Source: Stenotrophomonas geniculata ATCC 19374 = JCM 13324 | GTDB taxonomy: Bacteria > Pseudomonadota > Gammaproteobacteria > Xanthomonadales > Xanthomonadaceae | Direction: 5' to 3' | Assembly (NCBI RefSeq): GCF_001431625.1 | Contig: NZ_LLXT01000086.1 | Span: 85,172 to 149,171 of the forward strand | DNA length: 64,000 nucleotides | In this document: piece by piece, positions 5,904 to 13,243 of the stretch | Layout: the number at the start of each line of letters is the position of its first letter | Position numbering within the stretch: the stretch's first letter is position 1 | Program-made: the position numbers and the translations under genes | The notes under the pieces: generated by a model | The model's input: only the letters and a program-made list of their open reading frames with translations | Databases searched by the model: none | What the model was told of the DNA's origin: nothing

Positions 5904-6070
5904 GCAGGTTTCCCTCATTTGCCGAACTGGTGGAGTTCGATATGGGTCTTGCGGGGTGCGCCGCGCTCATCGCCGTTTGGCTGGGAGTGGCATTGCTCTC
6001 CATCGTGATTGAGCAGGCGTGGCTGGCACTTCGTCACTGGTTCAAGCGGCGGAAGGGCAATGTCCGATGA
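5900..6070 (+). CDS. Small phage membrane protein
   Basis: 56 residues (MSRFPSFAELVEFDMGLAG...). The start overlaps the upstream stop as ATGA at 5900-5903. One strongly hydrophobic helix (CAALIAVWLGVALLSIVI) precedes a basic tail (RHWFKRRKGNVR), the N-out/C-in pattern of small inovirus membrane proteins. Its end overlaps two possible starts for the Rep gene (6060 and 6067). No function assigned. Confidence 0.55.
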   Translation: MSRFPSFAELVEFDMGLAGCAALIAVWLGVALLSIVIEQAWLALRHWFKRRKGNVR

Positions 6071-6809
6071 GCAGTCACTTCCCCAACAGTCCGTGCTACC
6101 TGTGCGGGGGCAGCCTACAGACCCTCCGAGCATCGGATGCGACTCTGAATTGCTGCACCAGCTGCGGCACGTTGATTACCAAGCGCAGGGATACGCCGAG
6201 CTACTCCAGCGCGTTCCCTGGCAACAGTTCTGGACGCTCACCTTCAAGCTCAGCAAGACCAGTCGAACAGGGGGCATGCACGAGGAAGCGGCTGATAAAG
6301 CGTTCCGCTACTTCGTCAGCTGCCTCAACCGCAGCATCTACGGTCCCAAGTGGGCATCACGCTGGCACGGCGGCATTCAGTGGGCGCGCGGGCAGGAGTT
6401 CCATCGCGACGGCCGCTTGCACTTCCACGCCGTTGCAGCTGCACCTACCGATGACCTCAACCGCCTCGCCAGCCGCTACGAGTGGCACGAATGGTGGTAC
6501 CGGGAGTTCGGTCGTAATCGCATCGAAGCGCCGCGCAGCCAGGCAGATATTACCGGCTACGTAAGCAAGTACGTCACGAAAGGCGGTGTGGTCGATTTCT
6601 CGCGGAACTTCGGGGCATGGAACCCGCCGCCCATCGACTACACGCGCCGCCCAGAGCAAGACGCCTTGATCGCAGGCGACAGCAACACGCGATCCGACAG
6701 GCCAGGGCGACACCTGGTCACCGGGCGGACTGATGCAAGCATCGCGCAACGGGGCAACAAGCGGTCCACCACGTCTCCCTGCGGGGGGGTAGGGGGGGAC
6801 TTAGCTTGA
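6060..6809 (+). CDS. Rolling-circle replication initiator (pII-like Rep)
   Basis: 249 residues from 6060. HUH-type Rep motifs are visible: motif 1 WQQFWTLTFK, motif 2 (metal-binding HUH) GRLHFHAV, and motif 3 ITGYVSKYVTK, carrying the tyrosines that nick the phage origin. The enzyme should nick the double-stranded form and stay bound to the 5' end, driving single-strand synthesis with host polymerase. The protein is shorter than many pII proteins. Its start is ambiguous: 6060 has GGAAGG only three bases upstream, while an ATG at 6067 in another frame overlaps the upstream stop as ATGA. The downstream gap 6810-6882 begins near a G-rich run (6782-6799). Confidence 0.8.
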   Translation: MSDEQSLPQQSVLPVRGQPTDPPSIGCDSELLHQLRHVDYQAQGYAELLQRVPWQQFWTLTFKLSKTSRTGGMHEEAADKAFRYFVSCLNRSIYGPKWASRWHGGIQWARGQEFHRDGRLHFHAVAAAPTDDLNRLASRYEWHEWWYREFGRNRIEAPRSQADITGYVSKYVTKGGVVDFSRNFGAWNPPPIDYTRRPEQDALIAGDSNTRSDRPGRHLVTGRTDASIAQRGNKRSTTSPCGGVGGDLA

Positions 6810-6882
6810 CCCCACAGTACCGCCCGAAATTTGCCAACGACGAAACGACAACGCCAACCAAACAGACCAAGGAATCGAACCC

Positions 6883-7179
6883 ATGAACGCTCCGAAGATC
6901 ACGATCAATACCGCCGTCGAAACCCGCACCGTGACCACCAGCAAGGGCATGCAGAAACCGATCTACAGCCAGCGTGCAACGCTCGAAACCGAGGCCATGC
7001 GCATCCAGATCGAAGTCGAAGTCGATGGCCTGGACAAGGGCTATCCGGTTGGCGCGGTGAAGGAATGGGACCTGACCACGGACCTGGTACCGGGCCGTTT
7101 CGGTGTCGAACTCGCTCGCCGCATGACCCTGGTTGACCCGGCAGGCGCCAAGCCGCAGCCGGCTAACAAGGCGGCCTGA
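6883..7179 (+). CDS. Phage single-stranded DNA-binding protein (pV-like)
   Basis: 98 residues, MNAPKITINTAVETRTVTT. Size, position directly after Rep, and a beta-rich small-barrel-like sequence (IQIEVEVDGLDKGYPVGAVKE) match the helix-destabilising proteins that coat filamentous phage ssDNA and shift replication toward packaging. An AAGGAA ribosome site lies about 11 bases upstream. The C-terminus is Pro/Ala/Lys-rich (GAKPQPANKAA). Identification rests on context and pattern rather than a diagnostic motif. Confidence 0.7.
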   Translation: MNAPKITINTAVETRTVTTSKGMQKPIYSQRATLETEAMRIQIEVEVDGLDKGYPVGAVKEWDLTTDLVPGRFGVELARRMTLVDPAGAKPQPANKAA

Positions 7180-7181
7180 TC

Positions 7182-7403
7182 ATGTCCGGCCCGGCACCCC
7201 TCTACGTGGTCGGTTGCGCTGCTGAGAACGTGCAGCAGGACGGCACGTGTTCGGTGCCGGTCTGGATGCCATACCACCAGCCAATTCTGCCTCCCCTGGA
7301 TTTGGCCGATGGAACCCTCGTTGCAGGAGCGATTGTTTTGTCCTGGGCGATTGGGTTGAAGGCGCGCCTCGTATTCCGCGCTGCGCGTATAGGGGTCTAC
7401 TGA
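7182..7403 (+). CDS. Small phage membrane protein before the major coat gene
   Basis: 73 residues, starting two bases after the ssDNA-binding gene ends. It has a short Cys-containing N-terminus (VVGCAAENVQQDGTCSVPV), then a hydrophobic segment (LVAGAIVLSWAIGLKARLVF) and a basic end. Analogous small genes in related inoviruses are thought to be minor coat proteins. No family was recognised. Confidence 0.55.
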   Translation: MSGPAPLYVVGCAAENVQQDGTCSVPVWMPYHQPILPPLDLADGTLVAGAIVLSWAIGLKARLVFRAARIGVY

Positions 7404-7419
7404 TGACGAGGAAACCGTA

Positions 7420-7662
7420 ATGAAGCACATGAACACTCTGCGCCGTTTTGGCGCCTCCACCTTCGGCAAGATCGGCGCCGGTGCCGGTGCCCTGGTCGCA
7501 TCGGGTGCAGCTCTTGCATCGGGCAGCAGCTCGCCCGGCGCTGCCATCGCTGCCGAGGTCTCCAAGGGCAACGCAGACATGGCAATCGTGATCGGCGCCA
7601 TCGCCTTGCTGCTGGGCATCCTGGTGGTGTGGGCCTTCACCAAGCGCGCCGCCAAGGGTTGA
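7420..7662 (+). CDS. Major coat protein (pVIII-like)
   Basis: 80-residue precursor. The N-terminus is basic (MKHMNTLRRFGAS) and leads a hydrophobic signal region with an Ala-X-Ala-like site (ASGAALASG). The mature part has a small amphipathic stretch (PGAAIAAEVSKGNADM), a membrane-spanning helix (AIVIGAIALLLGILVVWAF) and a positively charged C-terminus (TKRAAKG) that would contact DNA inside the virion. This is the classic pVIII layout. A strong hairpin terminator follows at 7684-7714, explaining how this gene could be expressed above its downstream neighbours. Confidence 0.88.
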   Translation: MKHMNTLRRFGASTFGKIGAGAGALVASGAALASGSSSPGAAIAAEVSKGNADMAIVIGAIALLLGILVVWAFTKRAAKG

Positions 7663-7683
7663 TCGGGGCGCAAGTTCACTCAC

Positions 7684-7714
7684 GGGGGTGCGCGGAAACG
7701 CTCGCCCCCTTTTT
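7684..7714 (+). terminator. Intrinsic terminator after the coat gene
   Basis: GGGGG-t-GCG, loop, CGC-tcg-CCCCC followed by TTTTT. In filamentous phages a terminator here separates abundant coat mRNA from the minor structural genes. Confidence 0.75.
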
Positions 7715-7730
7715 GTTAGGGAGAAGTGTC

Positions 7731-7793
7731 ATGGGGTACTTCGTAATCATTGCGTTTTGCGGGGCATGCTGGATCGCGTTCGAGGGCGTGTGA
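7731..7793 (+). CDS. 20-residue pIX/pVII-like minor coat peptide
   Basis: ATG GGG TAC TTC... encodes MGYFVIIAFCGACWIAFEGV, hydrophobic throughout apart from a single Glu near the end, with AGGGAGA eight bases upstream. The stop and the pIII start interlock as TGATG (7791-7795). Filamentous phages carry such very short hydrophobic coat proteins just before gene III. Annotation pipelines would miss it because of length. Confidence 0.55.
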   Translation: MGYFVIIAFCGACWIAFEGV

Positions 7794-9106
7794 TGAGGCG
7801 CATCCTGCTACTCTTGCTCGCACTTCTGCCAGCGGTCGCTTACGCGATCGATCAGGGCGAGGCGACTGAGCAAGCTATCAGCAACATTCGGCAGTCCTGT
7901 AGCGGAGCCGTTGCTGGTGCCACGATTGATTCAGGCACCATAGGGTTGATCGTGGGCCCCGGTAGCGTGAACGCGTTTGGCAACTGCCTCTTTCCAAATG
8001 GCGGATTCCAGGGTCGTCATAGCTCCACTGTCGCGTTCGATCAATCCTGCCAAGCTCGAGGCACAAAGACCACGCCCTTTTTCCCGCCCTCTGGCTCCGT
8101 TTCATGTAGTCGTGGTTGTGAGGTCAAGTACGCAGACAACGGCGATGACACGACGTCTTATTGGAGCACCGGCCAAAGCTGTAACGAAAAGCCGGATTGC
8201 ACTAAGCAGGGCGGCAATATGATTTGGAATGGCGCGCTGAAGGTTTGCCAGCCCGTGGAGCCTGAGTGTCCCGAAGGCAAGGTTAAGGTTGGCAACGCAT
8301 GTACGGATGAGAAGCCTTGTCCGGATGGCATGGCGCTTGTCGCTGGCTCATGCAAGAAGAAGGACGAAGAGTGTCCTGCGGGCATGATCCGCAGTCCGCT
8401 CGGTAGCTGCATTCCTGGTGATGGTCAGTGCGCCCAAGGTGAGGTGCGCGGCGCCGATGGGACGTGCAAGAGGGATAAGGACAACGACGGCCAGCCGGAT
8501 ACTGACGACCCTGAGAGCTTCTCCGGCGGTGACACATGCGACTCACCCCCGTCATGCAGTGGGTCGCCCATCATGTGTGGTCAGGCGCGGATTCAGTGGC
8601 GAATCGACTGCAACACCCGGCGCAACAACAACATCAGCGGCGGCCATTGCTCCCAATCCGGCATGCCTACCTGCACGGGCGAGAAGTGCAATGCGATGGA
8701 GTACACGCAACTGCTGATGCAGTGGCGCTCTGCGTGCGCTGTGGAGAAGCTCGCCTCGAAGCAGGACACGCCTGGACAAGGCGGCACGAACGGAGACGCC
8801 AACGGGAATGGTGTGGCCGATGTGCTGGAGGGCAGGGGAGACGTGACGCCGATTGGTGACGGCGCGGCCGACGTTGCCAGCGCCAAGAAGTGGGGTATCG
8901 GGCTTTCAACGAGCAATCTCGATACGAGCAACATGTTCGGTGGTGGCGGCACGTGTCCTGAGCCTCCAGCAATCACGATCATGGGCAAGACTGTTAATTC
9001 CGCTGATTTTCCGTACTTCTGCCGCATCGCGGCGATCTTGCGCGCCTTGATCTTGATCTTCGGCGCATACACCGCAATTCGCATTCTTATGGGAGCGGCC
9101 TTCTGA
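7793..9106 (+). CDS. Adsorption/minor coat protein pIII, TspB-like
   Basis: 437 residues. The start at 7793 gives a clean signal peptide (MRRILLLLLALLPAVAYA), coupled to the tiny upstream gene. Around residues 140-250 there are tandem Cys-containing units (CPEGKVKVGNAC, CPDGMALVAGSC, CPAGMIRSPLGSC), then a calcium-loop-like DKDNDGQPDTDD, then a Cys-rich segment (CDSPPSCSGSPIMCGQ...WRIDCN) resembling TspB proteins of Neisseria filamentous phages. A C-terminal hydrophobic anchor (ILRALILIFGAYTAIRILMG) would hold it in the membrane and at the virion tip. It should bind the host receptor, probably a pilus. Confidence 0.8.
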   Translation: MRRILLLLLALLPAVAYAIDQGEATEQAISNIRQSCSGAVAGATIDSGTIGLIVGPGSVNAFGNCLFPNGGFQGRHSSTVAFDQSCQARGTKTTPFFPPSGSVSCSRGCEVKYADNGDDTTSYWSTGQSCNEKPDCTKQGGNMIWNGALKVCQPVEPECPEGKVKVGNACTDEKPCPDGMALVAGSCKKKDEECPAGMIRSPLGSCIPGDGQCAQGEVRGADGTCKRDKDNDGQPDTDDPESFSGGDTCDSPPSCSGSPIMCGQARIQWRIDCNTRRNNNISGGHCSQSGMPTCTGEKCNAMEYTQLLMQWRSACAVEKLASKQDTPGQGGTNGDANGNGVADVLEGRGDVTPIGDGAADVASAKKWGIGLSTSNLDTSNMFGGGGTCPEPPAITIMGKTVNSADFPYFCRIAAILRALILIFGAYTAIRILMGAAF

Positions 9107-9426
9107 TGGGCATGGTTTCTGACTGGATAGTTGACGCAACAACGTCGCTGGTCGGCAAGCTGAAAGACGCTGCGGCTGGCCTGATTGGCAAGGGGCTTGC
9201 AACGTTCGGACTGACTACGGTCACGTTCAATGCACTGCTACCCAAACTTAAAGAGTTCGTTATGCAATTTGTCGGCGGCTTGGATGGGCCTGCGATGCAG
9301 ATGCTCAACTACCTGGGCGTTGGCATTTCGTTCTCAATGATCCTCTCCGCTTTGACGGTCCGCATGGCGTGGAAGGTCTTCATCGTGCCGAAGACTGTCG
9401 CTGATCAGCTGGGAGCTGGCTCATGA
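9106..9426 (+). CDS. Minor coat protein pVI-like (DUF2523 type)
   Basis: 106 residues. The start overlaps the pIII stop by one base (TGATG, 9104-9108). Three hydrophobic or amphipathic segments are visible (AAAGLIGKGLATFGLTTVTF, QMLNYLGVGISFSMILSALTV and the end region), typical of DUF2523 proteins that cap the virion together with pIII. It overlaps the Zot gene by 4 bp. Confidence 0.8.
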   Translation: MGMVSDWIVDATTSLVGKLKDAAAGLIGKGLATFGLTTVTFNALLPKLKEFVMQFVGGLDGPAMQMLNYLGVGISFSMILSALTVRMAWKVFIVPKTVADQLGAGS

Positions 9427-10607
9427 TCTATTGGTATACCGGCCAGCCTGGGCACGGTAAGACGCTCCACGCCATCGAGCGCTTGCTTGAGTTCAAAGAC
9501 CAGGGGCGCATCGTATACGCGTGCAACATTCGCGAGTTCGACTATGCCAAAACTGGCGTTCTAGAGATGACGCCGGAGCAGTTCCGCGACTGGCCGAACT
9601 TCCTTCCTGATGGCGCTGTCGCCCTGGTCGATGAGGCGTATGAGCATGGCATGCTCCCGAAGCGGCCAGCAGGTGCGAAGGTACCGCATCACGTGGAGCA
9701 ACTCGCGAAGCATCGGCATAAGGGCCTGGACTTCATCTTTGTAAGCCAATCCCCCGACAAGCAGTGCGATCAGTTCGTACATGATCTGATTGAGCGTCAC
9801 GTACATGTGCGTCGTCGCTTCGGAACGAAGTTTGTGCACCTGCGCGAGTTCGACAAGTTCGAGGCACGGGCTGAGAAGGCCACCCCCCTGACGATCAAGC
9901 GCAAGACGCTACCCAAGCGTCCGATGGGCATGTACAAGTCCACCGAACTTGACACCACCGAGCGCAAGATTCCCTGGTACTACATCGCGCTTCCGATCTT
10001 GATTGTGGCTGCGGTGGTGATGCTGTACGTCGCGTTCGGGCGAATGGATAAGCGCATGAGCGGCGGCGACCTTCCCGCACCAGGTGGTGCCAGTGGCGTC
10101 AGCGCTCCGCGCGACGGAGCGTCAGCGACGGCGGGCGGAGCGGTGGCGGCAAAGTCGGCACAACCGCTAAAGGATTACGTCGACAAGTTCCTACCGCGTG
10201 TCCCATCTCAGCCCTGGAGCGCACCGGTATATGACGATGCGCTTAGCGTCCCCAGCGAGCCGCCGCGCGTTTTCTGCATGTCGTCGCTCGGTGGCGAGAA
10301 TGGTCTCGGTGGTCATGACGAACCCAGCTGCAATTGCGTGACGGAGCAGGGTAGCCGTTATGACCTGGACGAACCGACGTGCCGTTACGTCGCGCGACGC
10401 GGCCAGTACGAGCCCTATCTGCCTCGGCGTGAGAACAGGCTTGTGGATGGTCAGACGCAGATCAACCGCGCGCTCGATCAGATCGAGCAGCGGGGGCAGG
10501 GCGTCGCTGTTGAACGTCAGCCTCGTGCTATGGGCACTTTCCCCGAGTCGCCTCAGCATCAGTCAGGCACTTACCTCACCACGCCATCTGGAGAGAATCG
10601 GCTATGA
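9423..10607 (+). CDS. zot: Zot-domain phage assembly ATPase (pI-like)
   Basis: 394 residues. Walker A GQPGHGKT lies near the N-terminus (residues 7-14) and a Walker B-like strand GAVALVDEAYEHG follows around residue 65. A single transmembrane helix (YIALPILIVAAVVMLYVAF, about residues 185-205) leads to a periplasmic C-terminal domain with Cys pairs. This is the pI assembly protein that powers virion extrusion through the envelope; the name comes from zonula occludens toxin of CTX phage. Toxic activity should not be assumed. No pIV-like secretin gene is present, so a host secretin is probably used. Confidence 0.9.
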   Translation: MIYWYTGQPGHGKTLHAIERLLEFKDQGRIVYACNIREFDYAKTGVLEMTPEQFRDWPNFLPDGAVALVDEAYEHGMLPKRPAGAKVPHHVEQLAKHRHKGLDFIFVSQSPDKQCDQFVHDLIERHVHVRRRFGTKFVHLREFDKFEARAEKATPLTIKRKTLPKRPMGMYKSTELDTTERKIPWYYIALPILIVAAVVMLYVAFGRMDKRMSGGDLPAPGGASGVSAPRDGASATAGGAVAAKSAQPLKDYVDKFLPRVPSQPWSAPVYDDALSVPSEPPRVFCMSSLGGENGLGGHDEPSCNCVTEQGSRYDLDEPTCRYVARRGQYEPYLPRRENRLVDGQTQINRALDQIEQRGQGVAVERQPRAMGTFPESPQHQSGTYLTTPSGENRL

Positions 10608-11290
10608 CCAGTGGCGGGCGTGAATTGCTCAAATGGCTCGCCCTGGTGCTGATGACCGGCGATCACATCGTGACCGTGTTCGGTCTTGGTCACGTGCCGG
10701 GTGTGTCCCAGCTGGGTCGTGTTGCGTTCCCTGTGTTCGCCCTGGTCATGGCTTACAACCTGGCGCAACCTGGCGCCGATGCGGGGAAGTCAGCGCGTCG
10801 CCTGGCGCTTTGGGGCCTGGTTGCCACTCCCGCGGCTGTGCTGGCATTCGGCCAGCCGTTGCCGCTCAATGTGCTGCTGACGTTCGCCGCCGCGGCTGGT
10901 TGCATTTGGGCTCTGGAACGGCGTCAGTGGGCGCTTGCTGCGCTCCTTTGTCTCGTTGCTCCGGTTGTCCTGGACTACGCTTGGCCCGGCGTGTGGCTCG
11001 TTCTGGCGGCCTGGGCGTGGTTCAAGAATCATGGAAAGCGCATGCACTGGCTGCTTGGCTCCTGGGACTGGCGCCAGCAGCGGCTCTACCTGGTGCTGCC
11101 AATATGGGTGTGGGCATGCATGGGCCTGCTCTGCCTGTACAACGGCAACGGCTGGGCGTTGCTAGCCCTGCCTGTCATGGCCTTGGGCGAACTGCCGGCA
11201 CGCATTCCGCGATCAGGCAGGGCCTTCTACGCGTATTACGTGGGCCACCTGGCGCTTTTGGTCGTGCTTGTGGCTATAGTCGGCGCATGA
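10604..11290 (+). CDS. TraX-family integral membrane protein (pilin N-acetylase-like)
   Basis: 228 residues, ATGA overlap with zot. At least six membrane helices are evident. The N-terminus LLKWLALVLMTGDHIVTVFG and SQLGRVAFPVFALVMAYNLAQ match the TraX family, whose F-plasmid member N-acetylates F-pilin. The ending AFYAYYVGHLALLVVLVAI is also family-like. Being inside the phage operon, it may modify the phage coat or host pilin. A 22-residue gene follows with a 4-bp overlap. Confidence 0.72.
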   Translation: MTSGGRELLKWLALVLMTGDHIVTVFGLGHVPGVSQLGRVAFPVFALVMAYNLAQPGADAGKSARRLALWGLVATPAAVLAFGQPLPLNVLLTFAAAAGCIWALERRQWALAALLCLVAPVVLDYAWPGVWLVLAAWAWFKNHGKRMHWLLGSWDWRQQRLYLVLPIWVWACMGLLCLYNGNGWALLALPVMALGELPARIPRSGRAFYAYYVGHLALLVVLVAIVGA

Positions 11291-11355
11291 GTAAATTCTT
11301 CGACCTGCATTACTGGTTTGCCCGGTGGATGGACCGGACGTTCAAGCGACGCTAG
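11287..11355 (+). CDS. 22-residue phage peptide
   Basis: MSKFFDLHYWFARWMDRTFKRR, starting on an ATGA overlap with the TraX-like gene. It is aromatic and basic and would form an amphipathic helix. Tight translational coupling is the only evidence that it is expressed. Confidence 0.4.
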   Translation: MSKFFDLHYWFARWMDRTFKRR

Positions 11356-11391
11356 CCTTGTCGGAGAAATCAAACCTGACAGGGGTAGGGT

Positions 11392-11817
11392 ATGGATATC
11401 CGCGCTGGCTTCCTTTTCGCGCTACTCGCATTTGCTTTGCCCGCCGCAGCGCAGCTGCAGTCGGCTACCGGTCCAAGGCCGAAGCCGCTCCCAGCGGCCC
11501 CAAAGCCTGCTTACAACTCGATGTCAAAGACCACCACGCCGCTTAATTGTCACGAATTGGCCTGGCCGAACCACCCACATCCGGGCGTAAAGGCGTACTG
11601 CGAGCATCTCGAAGCCCGCGTGCTTTCAGATGAAGCGCGCCGGGCCGGTCGCCCTGGTCCTTCCGATAGTGTCGTCGGGCTTCCTTCGCTCGGGTCCGAA
11701 GCTTCTAAGCGCTCTGGACTCGCCTGTATCGGCGGCCAGGCCTTCCGAAAGCTCCCCAACGGATGGGAACAGGTTTCTTCGCCCGCAGGTGGCTGGCAGC
11801 GCTGCCGCGAGCAGTGA
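11392..11817 (+). CDS. Secreted hypothetical phage-encoded protein
   Basis: 141 residues from the ATG at 11392. A signal peptide is evident (MDIRAGFLFALLAFALPAAAQ), followed by a Pro-rich linker and a domain with four cysteines (LNCHELAW, KAYCEHLEARV, GLACIGGQAF, WQRCREQ) likely to form disulphides. It is the last rightward gene of the prophage, separated from the TraX unit and preceded by CCTGACAGGGGTAGGGT, a relative of the repeats at 5542-5561. Function unknown; possibly a lysogen-conferred periplasmic or secreted factor. Confidence 0.6.
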   Translation: MDIRAGFLFALLAFALPAAAQLQSATGPRPKPLPAAPKPAYNSMSKTTTPLNCHELAWPNHPHPGVKAYCEHLEARVLSDEARRAGRPGPSDSVVGLPSLGSEASKRSGLACIGGQAFRKLPNGWEQVSSPAGGWQRCREQ

Positions 11818-11852
11818 CCGGGGTGTAGGGGCAGCGCCCCTACGGAAACGCC

Positions 11853-12233
11853 TCACACGCGCTGGCGAGGCCTCGGCCCCTGTACTGGCAGGACTGACGT
11901 CACTGGATCGGCGTCAGGGCCAGCCATCGCCACCGCCGAACGCTGTTTGCGCTGGCTCACAACGTCCCGCAGATTGACGACAGTGGCAGGATGATGGCGA
12001 ATGCCGGCGTCGCGATTGCGCACATTTCTGGAGCTTTCGATCGACGGTACCGAGCGTGCAGCCTCCATCATCCGGCGCCATTCCTGCGCTTGGCAGGCAG
12101 TGAGCGACAGCCAGGCGAGATCCTCGGGCAGCAACTCGCGGCCTTCGGGCGTAATCAGACGGTCGCCCAGGAAAGAAAAACCGGCCCAAGGGCCGGTCAA
12201 GTCAATACGGTGGTGCGGGTCGAACTCAATCAT
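11853..12233 (-). CDS. Phage accessory protein (possibly DUF3653-like)
   Basis: 126 residues from the ATG at 12231-12233. The N-terminal half, PWAGFSFLGDRLITPEGREL then LPEDLAWLSLTACQAQEWRR, resembles small DUF3653-type proteins of Xanthomonadaceae phages; the remainder is Arg/Val-rich and low in complexity. Its start overlaps (ATGA) the stop of the frame at 12230-12343, so in circular phage DNA it is the second gene of the repressor operon. In the integrated state that promoter is about 7 kb away at the other end. Confidence 0.55.
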   Translation of the reverse strand: MIEFDPHHRIDLTGPWAGFSFLGDRLITPEGRELLPEDLAWLSLTACQAQEWRRMMEAARSVPSIESSRNVRNRDAGIRHHPATVVNLRDVVSQRKQRSAVAMAGPDADPVTSVLPVQGPRPRQRV

Positions 12234-12343
12234 GCCGCGATCTCATCCTTGGCCGGGGTCCCAGGTCGCAGGCAAGAGCCGAGCCAGAGGCCCAGCCATT
12301 GCCAAGCGGAAGAGACGAAGGCTCGGATTCGGCCGATCCATGA
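12230..12343 (-). other. Detached C-terminal coding end of the att-spanning repressor-like gene
   Basis: The minus-strand frame entering from the attachment core reads SWIGRIRAFVSSAWQWLG then LWLGSC...AKDEIAA and stops at 12230-12232. In phase across the core it continues the gene 5154-5525 (ending HYAK). It contains a hydrophobic segment. In the lysogen it has no start codon or promoter of its own. Confidence 0.75.
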
Positions 12344-12370
12344 TTTCGCATAATGTATATTATGTTCAAA
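12343..12370 (+). other. Right attachment site / dif-like XerCD site
   Basis: XerC arm ATTTCGCATAA (12343-12353), centre TGTATA (12354-12359), XerD arm TTATGTTCAAA (12360-12370). It differs from the E. coli dif right arm only at its outer end. Joined with the left site it rebuilds an intact chromosomal dif, so this window lies at the replication terminus. Confidence 0.88.
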
Positions 12371-12471
12371 GCCTCTCCGAGGACGCTCGCGTACCGCTCG
12401 CCTCAATCACCGGCCTTGCTATGCCAAGCCAAGAAGCCGGCCTCCCCAGCGTGCCCCTCGCGGCCTGGCTG

Positions 12472-12669
12472 CTACGGCTTCCTCCATCGTCCGATCACAG
12501 TCTTGTGCATGACCCAGGCGATCCAGCCGCAGACCAAGCCACCCCCCGCGACAATGATCTCTTCCTCTTCAAAGGCGGGTCCATTCAGTCCTTGATAGGC
12601 AACGAAAGCCAACGCTCTCAATGACAGCAAGGCAAACAAAGCTGTAGGCGCCCAAAGCAGGACCTTCAT
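12472..12669 (-). CDS. Small two-helix membrane protein
   Basis: 65 residues from the ATG at 12667-12669, with GGGAGA just upstream. There are two hydrophobic stretches (LLWAPTALFALLSLRALAFV and IIVAGGGLVCGWIAWVM) separated by an acidic turn (FEEEE), and a basic end. It lies just beyond the dif site in host DNA. Family unknown. Confidence 0.5.
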   Translation of the reverse strand: MKVLLWAPTALFALLSLRALAFVAYQGLNGPAFEEEEIIVAGGGLVCGWIAWVMHKTVIGRWRKP

Positions 12670-12811
12670 CGTTCTCCCGCCTCCAATTGCATCGGCCGGT
12701 CACGTGCCATGACAGGAACGTGATTTCCGTCCGGCGTGACGCGTCACGTTAATGACCTATGGCAGTCCGCTGCCGCAGGCCCTCCATCTCAACCTGGCGC
12801 CCCTTTCTGCA

Positions 12812-13243
12812 CTAGCTCGAAAGCAGCCCCTTCGCCAGAAGCGTGATCCGGGTTGCCGCATTGAGGTCGTACGCACCCAGATCCTTCGGTTCCACCCAGG
12901 CATGGGCATCAAACTCTTCGTTGATCGTAACGTCACGGTTCAGTGCTTCGCAGTCGAAGATCAGGTAGATCATGTGAATCTGCTCGCTGGAACCGTCCGG
13001 ATAGAGCTTGGTGCGGATGTCGTCGCGGAAGGTCCATGGTTGAACGGCACCGATCTGCAGCGCGTGCCCCAGCTCTTCGCGGATCTCCCGGCGCAGGCCT
13101 TCCTCGATGCGTTCGTCGGGCTCCAGCCCACCGCCGGACAGTGCCCATTGGCCCGGAAATGCACCACGATCCAACGGCATGCGGCACAACAGATAGGCGC
13201 CCTGGTTCTGGATCAGCGGGCATACGATGACGCGTTGTCTCAC
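12812..13243 (-). CDS. nudI: Nucleoside triphosphatase NudI (Nudix hydrolase)
   Basis: 143 residues. The sequence [20 protein letters not shown] and its continuation are very close to E. coli NudI. The Nudix box is complete: [20 protein letters not shown] followed by ELG, with the REEL-type metal-binding glutamates. NudI hydrolyses (deoxy)nucleoside triphosphates, preferring pyrimidine dNTPs, and acts in the cytoplasm as a pool-cleaning enzyme. It stands alone on the minus strand. Confidence 0.88.
   Translation of the reverse strand: MRQRVIVCPLIQNQGAYLLCRMPLDRGAFPGQWALSGGGLEPDERIEEGLRREIREELGHALQIGAVQPWTFRDDIRTKLYPDGSSEQIHMIYLIFDCEALNRDVTINEEFDAHAWVEPKDLGAYDLNAATRITLLAKGLLSS

Larger units (their letters stand above)
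5156..12370 (+). mobile_element. Filamentous prophage (Inoviridae) integrated at a dif site
   Basis: The unit between the two dif-like cores is 7,187 bp, close to the roughly 7-kb genomes of Stenotrophomonas filamentous phages. Gene order is typical: a divergent repressor-like gene, two small proteins, Rep, ssDNA-binding protein, small membrane protein, major coat, terminator, minor coat proteins (tiny pIX-like, pIII, pVI) and Zot/pI, then a TraX-like gene and three accessory genes. No phage integrase is present, which fits XerCD-dependent integration. No frame is visibly broken except the att-spanning gene and a question over the Rep start, so the prophage may be functional. Confidence 0.9.

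Noticed and set aside
9423..10607. Zot as an enterotoxin gene
   Set aside because: The sequence supports the phage assembly ATPase; toxin activity of Zot-domain proteins from non-Vibrio phages cannot be inferred from this.
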